Positions 48,568 through 56,185 of a stretch of DNA of 64,000 bases are shown in pieces; within the stretch, counting starts at the first letter, position 1; each line of letters begins with the position of its first letter. The translations under genes were made by a program, and so were the position numbers. Source of the DNA: an uncultured Pseudomonadota bacterium (GTDB taxonomy: Bacteria > Pseudomonadota > Gammaproteobacteria > Ga0077536); the NCBI GenBank assembly GCA_903825645.1, contig CAIKBL010000087.1, positions 30,687-94,686 of the forward strand, written 5' to 3'. A model generated the notes under the pieces. That model made no database searches. It was not told where the DNA came from and saw only the letters and a program-made list of their open reading frames with translations.

Positions 48568-50489
48568 CCGACGCTGCCGCCCACGCCCTCTCCGGTGCGC
48601 CGCGCGTGCTGGTGCTGGCCATCGACGGGCTGGACTGGCCGCTGCTGCAGAGCATGGTCGACGCCGCGCTGATGCCGTATTGCGCGCAACTGCTGGCCGG
48701 CGGCGCGCACGGTCGCATGGGGCTGCCGCCTGCGCACTCGAGCGCCGCGCACTGGACCACTGTGGCCACGGGCGCAATGGCCGACCGCCATGGCATTTGC
48801 CACGACCTAGGGATATGTGCCGACGGGCTGACGCTACAAGCGGCCAGTGCCGACGCGCTGCGCTGCGAGCCGCTGTGGCAACAGGCCATGGGCGCCGGCC
48901 TCGTGGCGCGCGTGGCAGGCTGGCCTGCGATGCTCCCGGCGCGGCTGCCCCCGGGCGCACCGGCCGGTTGTGCGCTGGTGGCCGATGGCTTCCAAAACCC
49001 GGAAAACGGCGCCGACATGTGCTGGCCGTTGTCGCCCGAAGCGGTGGCGCCGCTGGAACTTCGCCACACGGTGCAAGAAGCGCGCATGCATCCGTGCGAC
49101 CTCGACCTAGCCGGTCTCGCACCGCTGCTGGGCAAACCGCGCGGTGCGGCCGAAGGCGTACTGCTGGCCGCGGCGCGCCAGCTGATGGCACGCTGGGCCA
49201 GCATGCACAACTTGGGCGTGCACTGGGCAGCACAGCCCGGATGGCAGTTGATGGCGCTGCGCTTTGACAGCCTGCCCGGCTGGCTGACCACCTTGCAGCA
49301 ACACGGCATCGAGCCCGACGACGGGCTGGCGCCGTGGTACCGATATATCGATCTGATGCTGGGCCGTTACATGGGGCTGCTGGGGCGTCAGGCGCACCTT
49401 GTGCTGCTGTCCGATCACGGCTTGCCGCCCGCCGAAGGCCGCGCTGGCAGCACCGTGGTCGATCGTCTGCTGGGCGTGGGTAGCGCCGGCGGCATCGCGC
49501 TGGCCGGACCGGGCGTCGCCGAAGACAGCTTGCTCAGCGGCGTGTCGGCGCTCGACGTGGCGCCCACCGTGCTCGCGCTGCTCGGCCTGAGCGCGGGTCC
49601 TGGCATGCCGGGGCGCGACCTGCTGGCGCTGCCGCACCGTGCCCGCTACGACAGCGCAATGGCGCTGCCCCCCGCGGTCGCTAGCATGGACTGGACTGAG
49701 CTGTGCGTCCCGCCCGCCTGCGACGACGTGGCGCTGGCCTGGCTGTCTGACAATGGCCTGGCCGCGCCCGACACCCGCGCGATGCAATCGATGGTGCGCT
49801 CGGTGCGCGCCGAATCGCTCGCAGGCTGGGCGGCCGCGCGTGCGGCCAGCGGCGACGTGGTCGCTGCGATCGCCGCGCTGCAACAGGCGCTGGCGCTAAG
49901 CCCAGCACACCTGGGGCATCGCCTGGCGCTGGGCCAGTGGCTGCTCGAAGCCGACCGGGCCGACGAATGCCTGCACCTAGTGGCCAGGCTGCCCGACGCC
50001 GCGCGCAAGGGCGACTGGCCCGATGTGGTGGCCAGCCTGATCGCCTTCGGTGCGAAGGACTGGGCCGCGGCCGAGGCGCCGCTGCTGCGGCTGGCCGCGC
50101 TGCCAACAGCGCCGATCAACGCCGCCGCGTGGCTAGGCCGGCTGCATCTGGCGCGAGACCACTGGGCCGATGCCGCGCAGTGGTTTCGCCGCGCCACGCT
50201 CCAAGGCGGCGGCGAGTTAGTGTGGGACGGCCTGGGACTGGCTTGCCTGAAGCTGGGACAGACGGACGAGGCGATCACCGCGCTGACCCAGGCCATTGCC
50301 CTCCAACCGGCCAACGCCCGGCTGCACCTGCTGCGCGCCATCGCCTGCCAGCAAGCCGGCCAGCTCGGCCGCGCGCAAGACGGGCTGTGGCGCGCGCTGA
50401 CCATCGATCCGTCGCTTGGTGAGGCCAGCCGACGGCTGGCCGAGATGGCGCGCGCGCAAGCGGGCAATAGAAGGTCCCCAGATTCTTGA
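48564..50489 (+). CDS. Alkaline-phosphatase-superfamily (type I phosphodiesterase) protein with C-terminal TPR
   Basis: A 641-residue protein from GTG 48564, which overlaps the GNAT stop; the frame is open upstream but that part is antisense-type shadow of the GNAT gene. Residues 1 to about 390 are an alkaline-phosphatase-fold domain: VLVLAIDGLDWPLL (metal Asp), SSAAHWTTVATGAMADRHGI (nucleophile Thr and the HG motif), LVLLSDHGLPPAEGR (metal Asp-His). Residues about 430-630 are TPR helices (AAIAALQQALALSPAHLG; AITALTQAIALQPANARLHL). No signal peptide is seen, so it may act in the cytosol. Predicted activity: removal of a phospho- or sulfo-linked group; substrate unknown. Codon use is strongly CTG/GCC/GCG biased. 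Confidence 0.8.
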   Translation: MTDAAAHALSGAPRVLVLAIDGLDWPLLQSMVDAALMPYCAQLLAGGAHGRMGLPPAHSSAAHWTTVATGAMADRHGICHDLGICADGLTLQAASADALRCEPLWQQAMGAGLVARVAGWPAMLPARLPPGAPAGCALVADGFQNPENGADMCWPLSPEAVAPLELRHTVQEARMHPCDLDLAGLAPLLGKPRGAAEGVLLAAARQLMARWASMHNLGVHWAAQPGWQLMALRFDSLPGWLTTLQQHGIEPDDGLAPWYRYIDLMLGRYMGLLGRQAHLVLLSDHGLPPAEGRAGSTVVDRLLGVGSAGGIALAGPGVAEDSLLSGVSALDVAPTVLALLGLSAGPGMPGRDLLALPHRARYDSAMALPPAVASMDWTELCVPPACDDVALAWLSDNGLAAPDTRAMQSMVRSVRAESLAGWAAARAASGDVVAAIAALQQALALSPAHLGHRLALGQWLLEADRADECLHLVARLPDAARKGDWPDVVASLIAFGAKDWAAAEAPLLRLAALPTAPINAAAWLGRLHLARDHWADAAQWFRRATLQGGGELVWDGLGLACLKLGQTDEAITALTQAIALQPANARLHLLRAIACQQAGQLGRAQDGLWRALTIDPSLGEASRRLAEMARAQAGNRRSPDS

Positions 50490-50669
50490 GGCCGCCGCGG
50501 GCTCGTGTCTTGTACAACCAACTTGGGTAGTCCGTGCTCTCATAGAGCTGCCCTCCACGGTGTTGAGCGCGGAACTGAACCACCCGCTTGGGCATTAGCG
50601 GGCCGGGCTACGTCGGCGAAAATGATCCTATTCTCTGCGTCAAGAATTATCGCCGGCGCTGCCTTGCGC

Positions 50670-51322
50670 TTACTTATGGCAAACGCGTGGGCTGGCGATG
50701 TGCTTCCACTCCCCGAACCCGAGTCCCGGCCGTTGCTGATTGCGGGTGCTGGTGCCTTCGATTGGCTTTGGTGGCCAGAAACGCGCTTTGTTATAACTCC
50801 CCCCTTTTCTTTCCGCTACCATGTCGAGAATCCCCATCAACTCGCCACGTAGCACCGCCTGCATGTCGCCGCGCTTGGCTCCGGGCGTTAACACCACCTC
50901 CCCCACCAGTGACCGGATATTCTCGGCGGCTTGGGCATACAATTCTGGATCGGCCAAGGCTTCGTGAAGCCGTATCACCTTGGCGCGGTAAAGCTCTGCG
51001 ATATTGGGATGAACGTCGAGAACATCTTCCGGGGCGTCGTTTAAGCGGGCGATGATTTCCGCCTTTTGCCGCTCCAAATCTCCCATCCTCGCCTTCATGG
51101 CAGTCAGCACACCGGCAATGCCGCGTTCGATCTTCGCCAGCATTCGGTGGTCAATATCTGCCTGGGCGCGGCGTTCGTGGTTCGGGCGATTGAGTTCCTC
51201 GGCATAGGCCCGCACCGCGCTTGCTACTGCATCGGCGGACACCAGCTTGTCGGTCAGTCCTGCCAATACCCGACGCTCGATATCTTCCCGACGGACAGTG
51301 CGGCGGAATGAATCCTGGACTC
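50670..51322 (-). pseudogene. Serine-recombinase family protein, C-terminal fragment
   Basis: From about 51322 (in frame: FRRTVRREDIERRVLAGLTD) down to 50670 the minus strand encodes the C-terminal region of a large serine recombinase: the zinc-ribbon/coiled-coil domain after the recombinase core, with ERRAQADIDHRMLAKIERGI and MGDLERQKAEIIARLND. The catalytic N-terminal domain and its Ser are missing; an in-frame TGA lies just upstream. It is the trace of an integrated element at this boundary of the cassette. Confidence 0.7.
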
Positions 51323-51698
51323 ATAAAATCCAGCATCCGATCGGCCACTCTAGGTGAAGGGACGCTGGGACTCAAACTCACCGAATGGATAATCGGTGAG
51401 CTATTTCCTTCCCTGGAGGAATACACCAAAATAATCTTGCCCCTTCTGTTCTCTCCTGGCATTGAGAGCCATTCCGGCGCGATGTTCAATCGACATGGCG
51501 ATCCAATACAACCCAGTAAAACTTTAGCGAGCGGATTATGCTTGCTGCAAGTGCTCGATCAATCAGAGAGGCTGGCTTCTGGTGTGCTCAGTTAAGTTAC
51601 CGTCGACATCGGGCCGCTTACTGACTTTTTGCAGTCGAAATTGTTGATGGAATTTTTGCTGCCGGAATGACTGGCCGGCTGGTTGATATAGTTTAGAC
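51323..51698. other. Region upstream of higBA
   Basis: No recognised gene. A 95-codon open frame on the plus strand from about 51311 (NPGLIKSSIRSATLGEGTLG) is possible but has no identifiable domain. The last 100 bases should hold the higBA promoter. Confidence 0.35.
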
Positions 51699-52010
51699 AT
51701 GCACATCATTTCACTGAAGATGCTGCGTGACTTCCGGCATAGGCATCCTGAAGCCGAGCAGTCTTTGTGTAACTGGCACACCGTCGCCGAGAATTCTCGC
51801 CTTGCTGACTTTGCTGACTTTGCTGATTTACGGCAGAGCTTTGGCAGTGCGGATTATGTTCCGCCTTATACCGTGTTCGATGTCGGCGGCAACAACTATC
51901 GGGCCGTTGTCGTCGTTCGCTACCGCGACGGCAAGATGTTCGTGCGTTGGGTAATGACTCACCGGGAATACGACGACTGGTGCAAACGATACAGGAAAGG
52001 CAAGGTGTAA
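51699..52010 (+). CDS. higB: HigB-type mRNA interferase toxin
   Basis: A 103-residue RelE-superfamily toxin of the HigB branch, which cleaves mRNA on the ribosome. MHIISLKMLRDFRHRHPEAE opens the fold, VFDVGGNNYRAVVVVRYRDG supplies the central strands and VRWVMTHREYDDW the C-terminal catalytic edge (His, Tyr, Asp). A 9-base unit (TTGCTGACT) is repeated three times in frame at 51802-51828, giving ADF-ADF-ADL in the middle of the protein where relatives have one copy or so. The antitoxin gene starts two bases after the stop: toxin-first order, as in higBA. Confidence 0.85.
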   Translation: MHIISLKMLRDFRHRHPEAEQSLCNWHTVAENSRLADFADFADLRQSFGSADYVPPYTVFDVGGNNYRAVVVVRYRDGKMFVRWVMTHREYDDWCKRYRKGKV

Positions 52011-52012
52011 CC

Positions 52013-52441
52013 ATGACAACCGCTACTGCTACTCTGGACATCAAGGCGCTACAAAAGACTTGGGCTGCGTTTGATCGCATCGCCCATTTGCGTCCGATCC
52101 GTACCGAGGAAGAATATGACCGTACGGTTTCGCTGATGAACTATCTGCTGGACATGATCGGCGACCAGGAGGATCACGCCTTGTCAGGGCTTCTTGATCT
52201 CGTCAGCGAATTGGTGGCCGACTATGATACCAACCACTTCGCCATCGAAGCTGCTGAGCCCAATGAAGTTTTGCGCTATCTGCTCGAATTGCGCGGCTTG
52301 AAGCAAGGCGATCTCGCGGAAATCGTCCCACAGAGCAACCTTTCAGCAATTCTCTCCGGCAAACGAAAGATCAGCGTAACCCTGGCGGGGAAACTTGCCA
52401 AGTTCTTCAACATCAGTCCAGCGGTATTCGTGCCTGGCTAA
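52013..52441 (+). CDS. higA: HigA-type antitoxin (XRE helix-turn-helix)
   Basis: A 142-residue antitoxin. The N-terminal helical part (IRTEEEYDRTVSLMNYLLDM, a HigA-like lid) is followed by an XRE DNA-binding domain: LLELRGLKQGDLAEIVPQSN and LSAILSGKRKISVTLAGKLA. ATG 52013 directly follows the higB stop. It would bind HigB and repress the operon. The pair appears intact. Confidence 0.87.
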   Translation: MTTATATLDIKALQKTWAAFDRIAHLRPIRTEEEYDRTVSLMNYLLDMIGDQEDHALSGLLDLVSELVADYDTNHFAIEAAEPNEVLRYLLELRGLKQGDLAEIVPQSNLSAILSGKRKISVTLAGKLAKFFNISPAVFVPG

Positions 52442-52670
52442 AGGAAATTCCGCGATCTCCCAAGGCAGTATCGATTACGGTAGGTGTCGGCCAGTTACCT
52501 GCCGTTCAAAATGGAGTTGCCAGCCTGGCTTCAACGGCCGCCAACTGCCTGTGACCCCGGTTCTACAAAGCTGCCCGAGTATATGCCAACGTTTTTTCCA
52601 CCGGACTGCTATCGGGCACGAGAATCCACGGATGGCACCCGGCCATTATGTATATCTTTAACAGTGGCCG

Positions 52671-52870
52671 TTACTGGTGATCCACTCGCTCCCGCATTTC
52701 CTTTCCAGCCTTGAAGCTCGGTACGCACTTGGCCAGCACCTGAACCGATTCACCCGTTTTAGGGTTTCGGCCAAGCCGAGGCTGCCGGTAGTTCACAGCA
52801 AAACTTCCAAAATCTCGAATCTCGATGCGCTCACCACCCCGCAGGGTATCGGTCATGGCTTCAAGAATCA
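52671..52870 (-). pseudogene. ihfB: IHF beta-subunit (ihfB) C-terminal fragment
   Basis: From about 52870 to the stop at 52671 the minus strand encodes [20 protein letters not shown], then [18 protein letters not shown] and [15 protein letters not shown], which is the beta-arm and C-terminal helix of IHF-beta, including the RNPKTG tip that intercalates DNA. The N-terminal ~30 residues are missing, and the sequence begins exactly at the 3' end of the fic gene. The chromosome must carry another ihfB; this is a displaced copy. The frame stays open upstream only because it runs antisense-shifted through fic. Confidence 0.78.
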
Positions 52871-53767
52871 GGTATACGGCACAATGGCATTGCCATCTCG
52901 AATGAGCAACTGCATGAGTTTTGGATGGATAAAAATTTTTTCCTTGCCGGCTTGTATCTCGCGTAGTACGCCGACGGATACCAGCTCTTTTAGGTAGGTA
53001 GATGCAGCTTCGCGTTTGCCAACTTGTTTGTCGACAAGATTGGCAATGCGGCAATATGGCTGCTCAAAGATCACATCCACCCGTTCGCGGCTGTAGATTT
53101 TGGGCAAGCGCGTTTTAACGTGGGCTGCCGTGATTTCAGCTAGGCTGCGGACGGCGGCAATCTTTGCTGTGGTCCCGTTTGCGGTTTCTTCCACGCCTTG
53201 CAGCATAAACAGCAGCCAAGGCTCCCAGGCTTGCTCACGCGCGACGTTGAGGCGCAGACGGTAGTAGTCAGCCTTGTGGGCGATGATGTGGCGGCTGAGA
53301 TACAGAATGGGTAGCGTCAACAGCTCCTGCTGGATCAGAAAAAGGATGTTGATCACGCGGCCAGTACGACCGTTGCCATCGGAAAAGGGGTGTATGGCTT
53401 CAAACTGGTAATGGCCCACGGCCATGCGAATGAGCGGGTCAATTTCTGTTTCGTTGTGCAGAAACCGCTCCCAGTTGGCCAGCAGATCGCGCAGGTTGGC
53501 TTCACCTTCAGGCGGTGTATAAATCACCTCGCCAGTTCGATGGTTCGCCAGTTGGGTGCCAGGCACGCGGCGGATATTCATGTCTGCGGCCTTGAGAGTC
53601 CGGCAGATTTCCACCGCCGTGGCGGTACACAGCGGGCGCGTATTCAATGACTGAAAGCCGCTGTGCAACGCGGTCCGGTAGCGCAATGCCTCTTTTGTGG
53701 GGCCGTCGGCCTGATTGTCACTACCCTGAGCATACCGCGCCACCGCGAGCGACACTGAGGACGACAT
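52868..53767 (-). CDS. Fic-family AMP-transferase, N-terminally shortened
   Basis: A 299-residue Fic protein. The catalytic motif [12 protein letters not shown] is complete (residues 126-137), with the [16 protein letters not shown] flap before it and the C-terminal winged-helix region ([20 protein letters not shown]) after it. Fic enzymes transfer AMP or related groups to hydroxyls of target proteins. Class II Fic proteins normally start with a helix carrying the inhibitory (S/T)xxxE(G/N) motif; here the protein starts at ATG 53767 with only about 25 residues before [12 protein letters not shown], and no such motif is seen. The upstream DNA is unrelated, so the inhibitory part was probably lost by recombination. 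The last codons border the ihfB fragment. Confidence 0.85.
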   Translation of the reverse strand: MSSSVSLAVARYAQGSDNQADGPTKEALRYRTALHSGFQSLNTRPLCTATAVEICRTLKAADMNIRRVPGTQLANHRTGEVIYTPPEGEANLRDLLANWERFLHNETEIDPLIRMAVGHYQFEAIHPFSDGNGRTGRVINILFLIQQELLTLPILYLSRHIIAHKADYYRLRLNVAREQAWEPWLLFMLQGVEETANGTTAKIAAVRSLAEITAAHVKTRLPKIYSRERVDVIFEQPYCRIANLVDKQVGKREAASTYLKELVSVGVLREIQAGKEKIFIHPKLMQLLIRDGNAIVPYT

Positions 53768-53848
53768 CCGAGACGTGCGGGCCGACGAGTCCGTGACGCG
53801 CCACGTTCTCGGCGGAAACGGTGTGACGGCTACGAGGCAGCGCTCGCT

Positions 53849-54175
53849 GTGTTGCGGCAGGACACGCAGGAATGGTGGTCCGATCGGCTGGCGCGAGAGC
53901 CGGAGGAACTGGACGAGGGCGAGGAACCCGCCACCCCGGATCGTGACGGGCTGCGGCAGTTCATCGAGGGCCAGGTCCTGCCGTGGTTCGAGAACCGCAA
54001 GAAGGCACTGGATAATCGCCCGCTGATCCGGGCGCAGGCGTTCGGCGAATCACTCGATGTGAACAAGCTGGAGCGACTGGGCCGCTACGAGGTCCATCTG
54101 GACCGCAAGCTCGAACGCATGCTCTCCATGCTGCTGCGCCTCAAGGAGATGCGTCTGGGCACGGTGGCGGGCTGA
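53849..54175 (+). pseudogene. Fragment of an unidentified protein
   Basis: A 108-residue frame rich in charged residues; the stretch RYEVHLDRKLERMLSMLLRL resembles the C-terminal end of small uncharacterised proteins often found near integrases. It starts abruptly after the truncated fic gene, with no ribosome binding site, so it is likely a C-terminal remnant. Function not recognised. Confidence 0.4.
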
Positions 54176-54420
54176 ACAACCCCCGCACGAACGGGAGCGC
54201 GCCCTCGGTCGCCGGCAACGCGCTGACCCCGGGGAGGGGGGGTAAATCTCTACAGTCCATTGGCCGTGATGCGTGCGCCGCCGTGAATCTTTGCGCGTGC
54301 GAAATGGAGAAACGCTTTGCGGTATTGGCCGGCCCGCTGAATCCGTTTCGCAACACAGCCGAGGCGTAGACTTCGGCGCGGCAGGCTTCCGCAGTGCGTC
54401 GCCCTACCGAAGAAGTGCAT
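54176..54420. other. Intergenic region before the FitAB-type pair
   Basis: No gene is recognised. The last bases lead into the tandem repeats listed next. Confidence 0.4.
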
Positions 54421-54456
54421 TGATTTCATTGATTTCGTTGATATCATCGATTACAT
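54421..54456. repeat. Four tandem 9-bp repeats upstream of fitA-like gene
   Basis: Four imperfect copies of TGATTTCAT in direct tandem: TGATTTCAT, TGATTTCGT, TGATATCAT, CGATTACAT. They lie 34 bases before the antitoxin start in the promoter region. Regular 9-base spacing and position suggest binding sites for the ribbon-helix-helix antitoxin (autoregulation). Confidence 0.6.
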
Positions 54457-54489
54457 TATTACTCAATAACCGGAACGGAGATCGCCACC

Positions 54490-54741
54490 ATGGCCAGCAT
54501 CACGATTCGCAACCTTGAAGACGACATCAAGCAACGCCTCCGCGTCCGAGCTGCCGAGCACGGCCGTTCGATGGAGGAAGAGGCGCGAGATATTTTGCGC
54601 CGGGTGATGGGGGAGTGCGCACCGCCGCGCAATCTCGCCGCCGCGATCCGCGCTCGCGTCGCGTCCTCCGATCGCGTCGATCTCGACCTGCCCGCGCGTG
54701 AACCGATGCGCGAACCGCCGCACTTCGGTCGGGCGCGGTGA
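54490..54741 (+). CDS. FitA-type ribbon-helix-helix antitoxin
   Basis: An 83-residue antitoxin. ASITIRNLEDDIKQRLRVRA with the following EHGRSMEEEARDILRRVM is the FitA/StbD-like ribbon-helix-helix DNA-binding domain; the Pro/Arg-rich C-terminus (residues 60-83) would bind and inhibit the PIN toxin. CGGAG precedes the ATG. Its stop overlaps the toxin start (TGATG). Confidence 0.87.
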   Translation: MASITIRNLEDDIKQRLRVRAAEHGRSMEEEARDILRRVMGECAPPRNLAAAIRARVASSDRVDLDLPAREPMREPPHFGRAR

Positions 54742-55172
54742 TGATCGTCCTCGACACCAACGTCGTCTCCGAACTTCTTCGGCCAACACTGGCCACACTG
54801 GTCGAGGCGTGGCTGTCGGCGCAGGATGGCGCGCAAGTCTATTTCACTGCGGTCGGCGAGGCCGAATTGCGGCATGGCGTGGCGATCCTGCCGGCCGGGA
54901 AACGACGCACCGCGCTCGCCAAGGCGATCGAGGGCATTTTGGAGGAAGATTTCCGCGACCGCATCTTGCCCTTTGACCGCGCTGCCGCCAGTGCTTGCGC
55001 CGCCATCGCCGCCAAGCGTCGCGCCGCCGGCCGTCCGATCAGCCAGTTCGACTGCCAGATCGCCGCCATCGCCCGCGCCCACGAGGCGGCCGTCGCCACG
55101 CGCAATACGGCCGACTATGAGGGCTGCGGGATCGAGGTGATCGATCCGTGGCTCCCCACCGGGAGCAGTTGA
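54741..55172 (+). CDS. PIN-domain ribonuclease toxin (FitB/VapC type)
   Basis: A 143-residue PIN nuclease. MIVLDTNVVSELLRP carries the first acidic residues, FTAVGEAELRHGVAIL the second cluster and ISQFDCQIAAIARAHEAAVA with ATRNTADYEG the late Asp residues that bind Mg. ATG 54741 overlaps the antitoxin stop by one base; GTG 54738 is an alternative. VapC-type toxins cut tRNA or rRNA. The gene looks intact. Its stop overlaps the start of the HsdR fragment. Confidence 0.9.
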   Translation: MIVLDTNVVSELLRPTLATLVEAWLSAQDGAQVYFTAVGEAELRHGVAILPAGKRRTALAKAIEGILEEDFRDRILPFDRAAASACAAIAAKRRAAGRPISQFDCQIAAIARAHEAAVATRNTADYEGCGIEVIDPWLPTGSS

Positions 55173-55576
55173 CCACCCTGGACAAGCGAGCCTTAAGCGA
55201 ACGCGACATCTGCACCCAGTGCATCACGCCAGTCCTGCGCAAGGCGGGAGGGGACGAGATGCTGCAAATTCGCGAGGAGGTCAGCTTCACCAAGAGTCGC
55301 ATCATCGCTCGCGGCAAGCTCGTCAGTCGCGGTCAGGCCAAGCATGCCGACTATGTTCTGTACTACAAACCCAATATTCCGCTGGCGCTCATCGAGGCGA
55401 AGGACAACGCGCACAGCGTCGGCGACGGGATGCAACAGGGCCTTGAACATGCCGCAACGCTCGACATCCCGTTCGTGTTTTCCTCGAATAGCGATGGCTT
55501 CATGTTCCACGACCGCACCGGCGCGGTCATGCAGGACAACGCCATCGAGTTCCCGTGCTATTCGAATGACCGCTAG
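55169..55576 (+). pseudogene. Type I restriction subunit HsdR (EcoEI-like), N-terminal fragment
   Basis: TTG 55169, behind GGGAG, starts about 115 codons that match the N-terminus of EcoEI-type R subunits: LSERDICTQCITPVLRKAGG, LQIREEVSFTKSRIIARGKL and the nuclease segment ADYVLYYKPNIPLALIEAKD (Asp and ExK of PD-(D/E)xK), then FVFSSNSDGFMFHDRTG. The frame ends at 55576 in unrelated sequence, so the helicase motor is lost. It starts within the PIN-toxin stop codon, implying that the TA pair sat in a type I restriction operon. Confidence 0.8.
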
Positions 55577-55654
55577 ATGTGTTAGCCCGCCCGGTGCCCG
55601 TCAAAGCATCAACTCAGATTTTCCATTAGGATGTATTTAGGGGAGCAATGCCTC

Positions 55655-55831
55655 ACCGAGAAATGGACGGGCAAATTGTTCGGGGCGGTAGCCCCGATTA
55701 CTCGCCGGCTGCGGTAGCCCGTAATCCAGCGATGCCTCGTCAAACTTTAGGTGATCCAGCATCCGTTTCAGCATCGAGATGCCGCCCTAGGGTGTGATCT
55801 CCACGTCCACAAAATGCAGATAAAAATCCAT
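55655..55831 (-). mobile_element. IS1380-family transposase, N-terminal fragment
   Basis: From ATG 55831 the minus strand reads MDFYLHFVDVEITP, TAG, GGISMLKRMLDHLKFDEASL and DYGLPQPASNRGYRPEQ, the start of an IS1380 transposase, with an amber where relatives have Trp or Phe. Similarity ends near 55660. Together with the C-terminal fragment at 45.7-46.3 kb, in the same orientation, it may derive from one element type. Inactive. Confidence 0.68.
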
Positions 55832-56185
55832 GCGACACCCCGGATCCTTCGGGTGCGATCGACAACACCCCCTTCTTACCCCTCATGTTCAAAACATAAC
55901 CAACTCCCCAATGGATTCCATGAGAAAATGACTTAATCAGAAATCTGGGATGAGGGCTTCTGGCCCACGGTCGCGTAAGCGAAGCGCCGTGGACGGACTG
56001 TAGGCATTTGGGTGCCTGAGGTAAGGGTAAGCCGACGGATTTGAGTCTATCGCTCGGGTTTTGTCCGGATATATCGCGCCTGCTTGTCTCTATGAGGCGC
56101 GATCTCGCTTTTCACCGGGGCCCAAAGACGTAGCGGGCGCGGAGCGCGCACGACACGCGGGGGGTAAGCGGGTGCCTCTTGATTT
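55832..56185. other. Region downstream of rcnA
   Basis: Between IS remnant and rcnA. No gene recognised. Might include the upstream end of the IS1380 remnant. Confidence 0.4.

Noticed and set aside
48482..49883. Long minus-strand frames under the phosphodiesterase-TPR gene
   Set aside because: Biased G+C-rich codons open all antisense frames; their translations are low-complexity Arg/Ala/Ser sequences.
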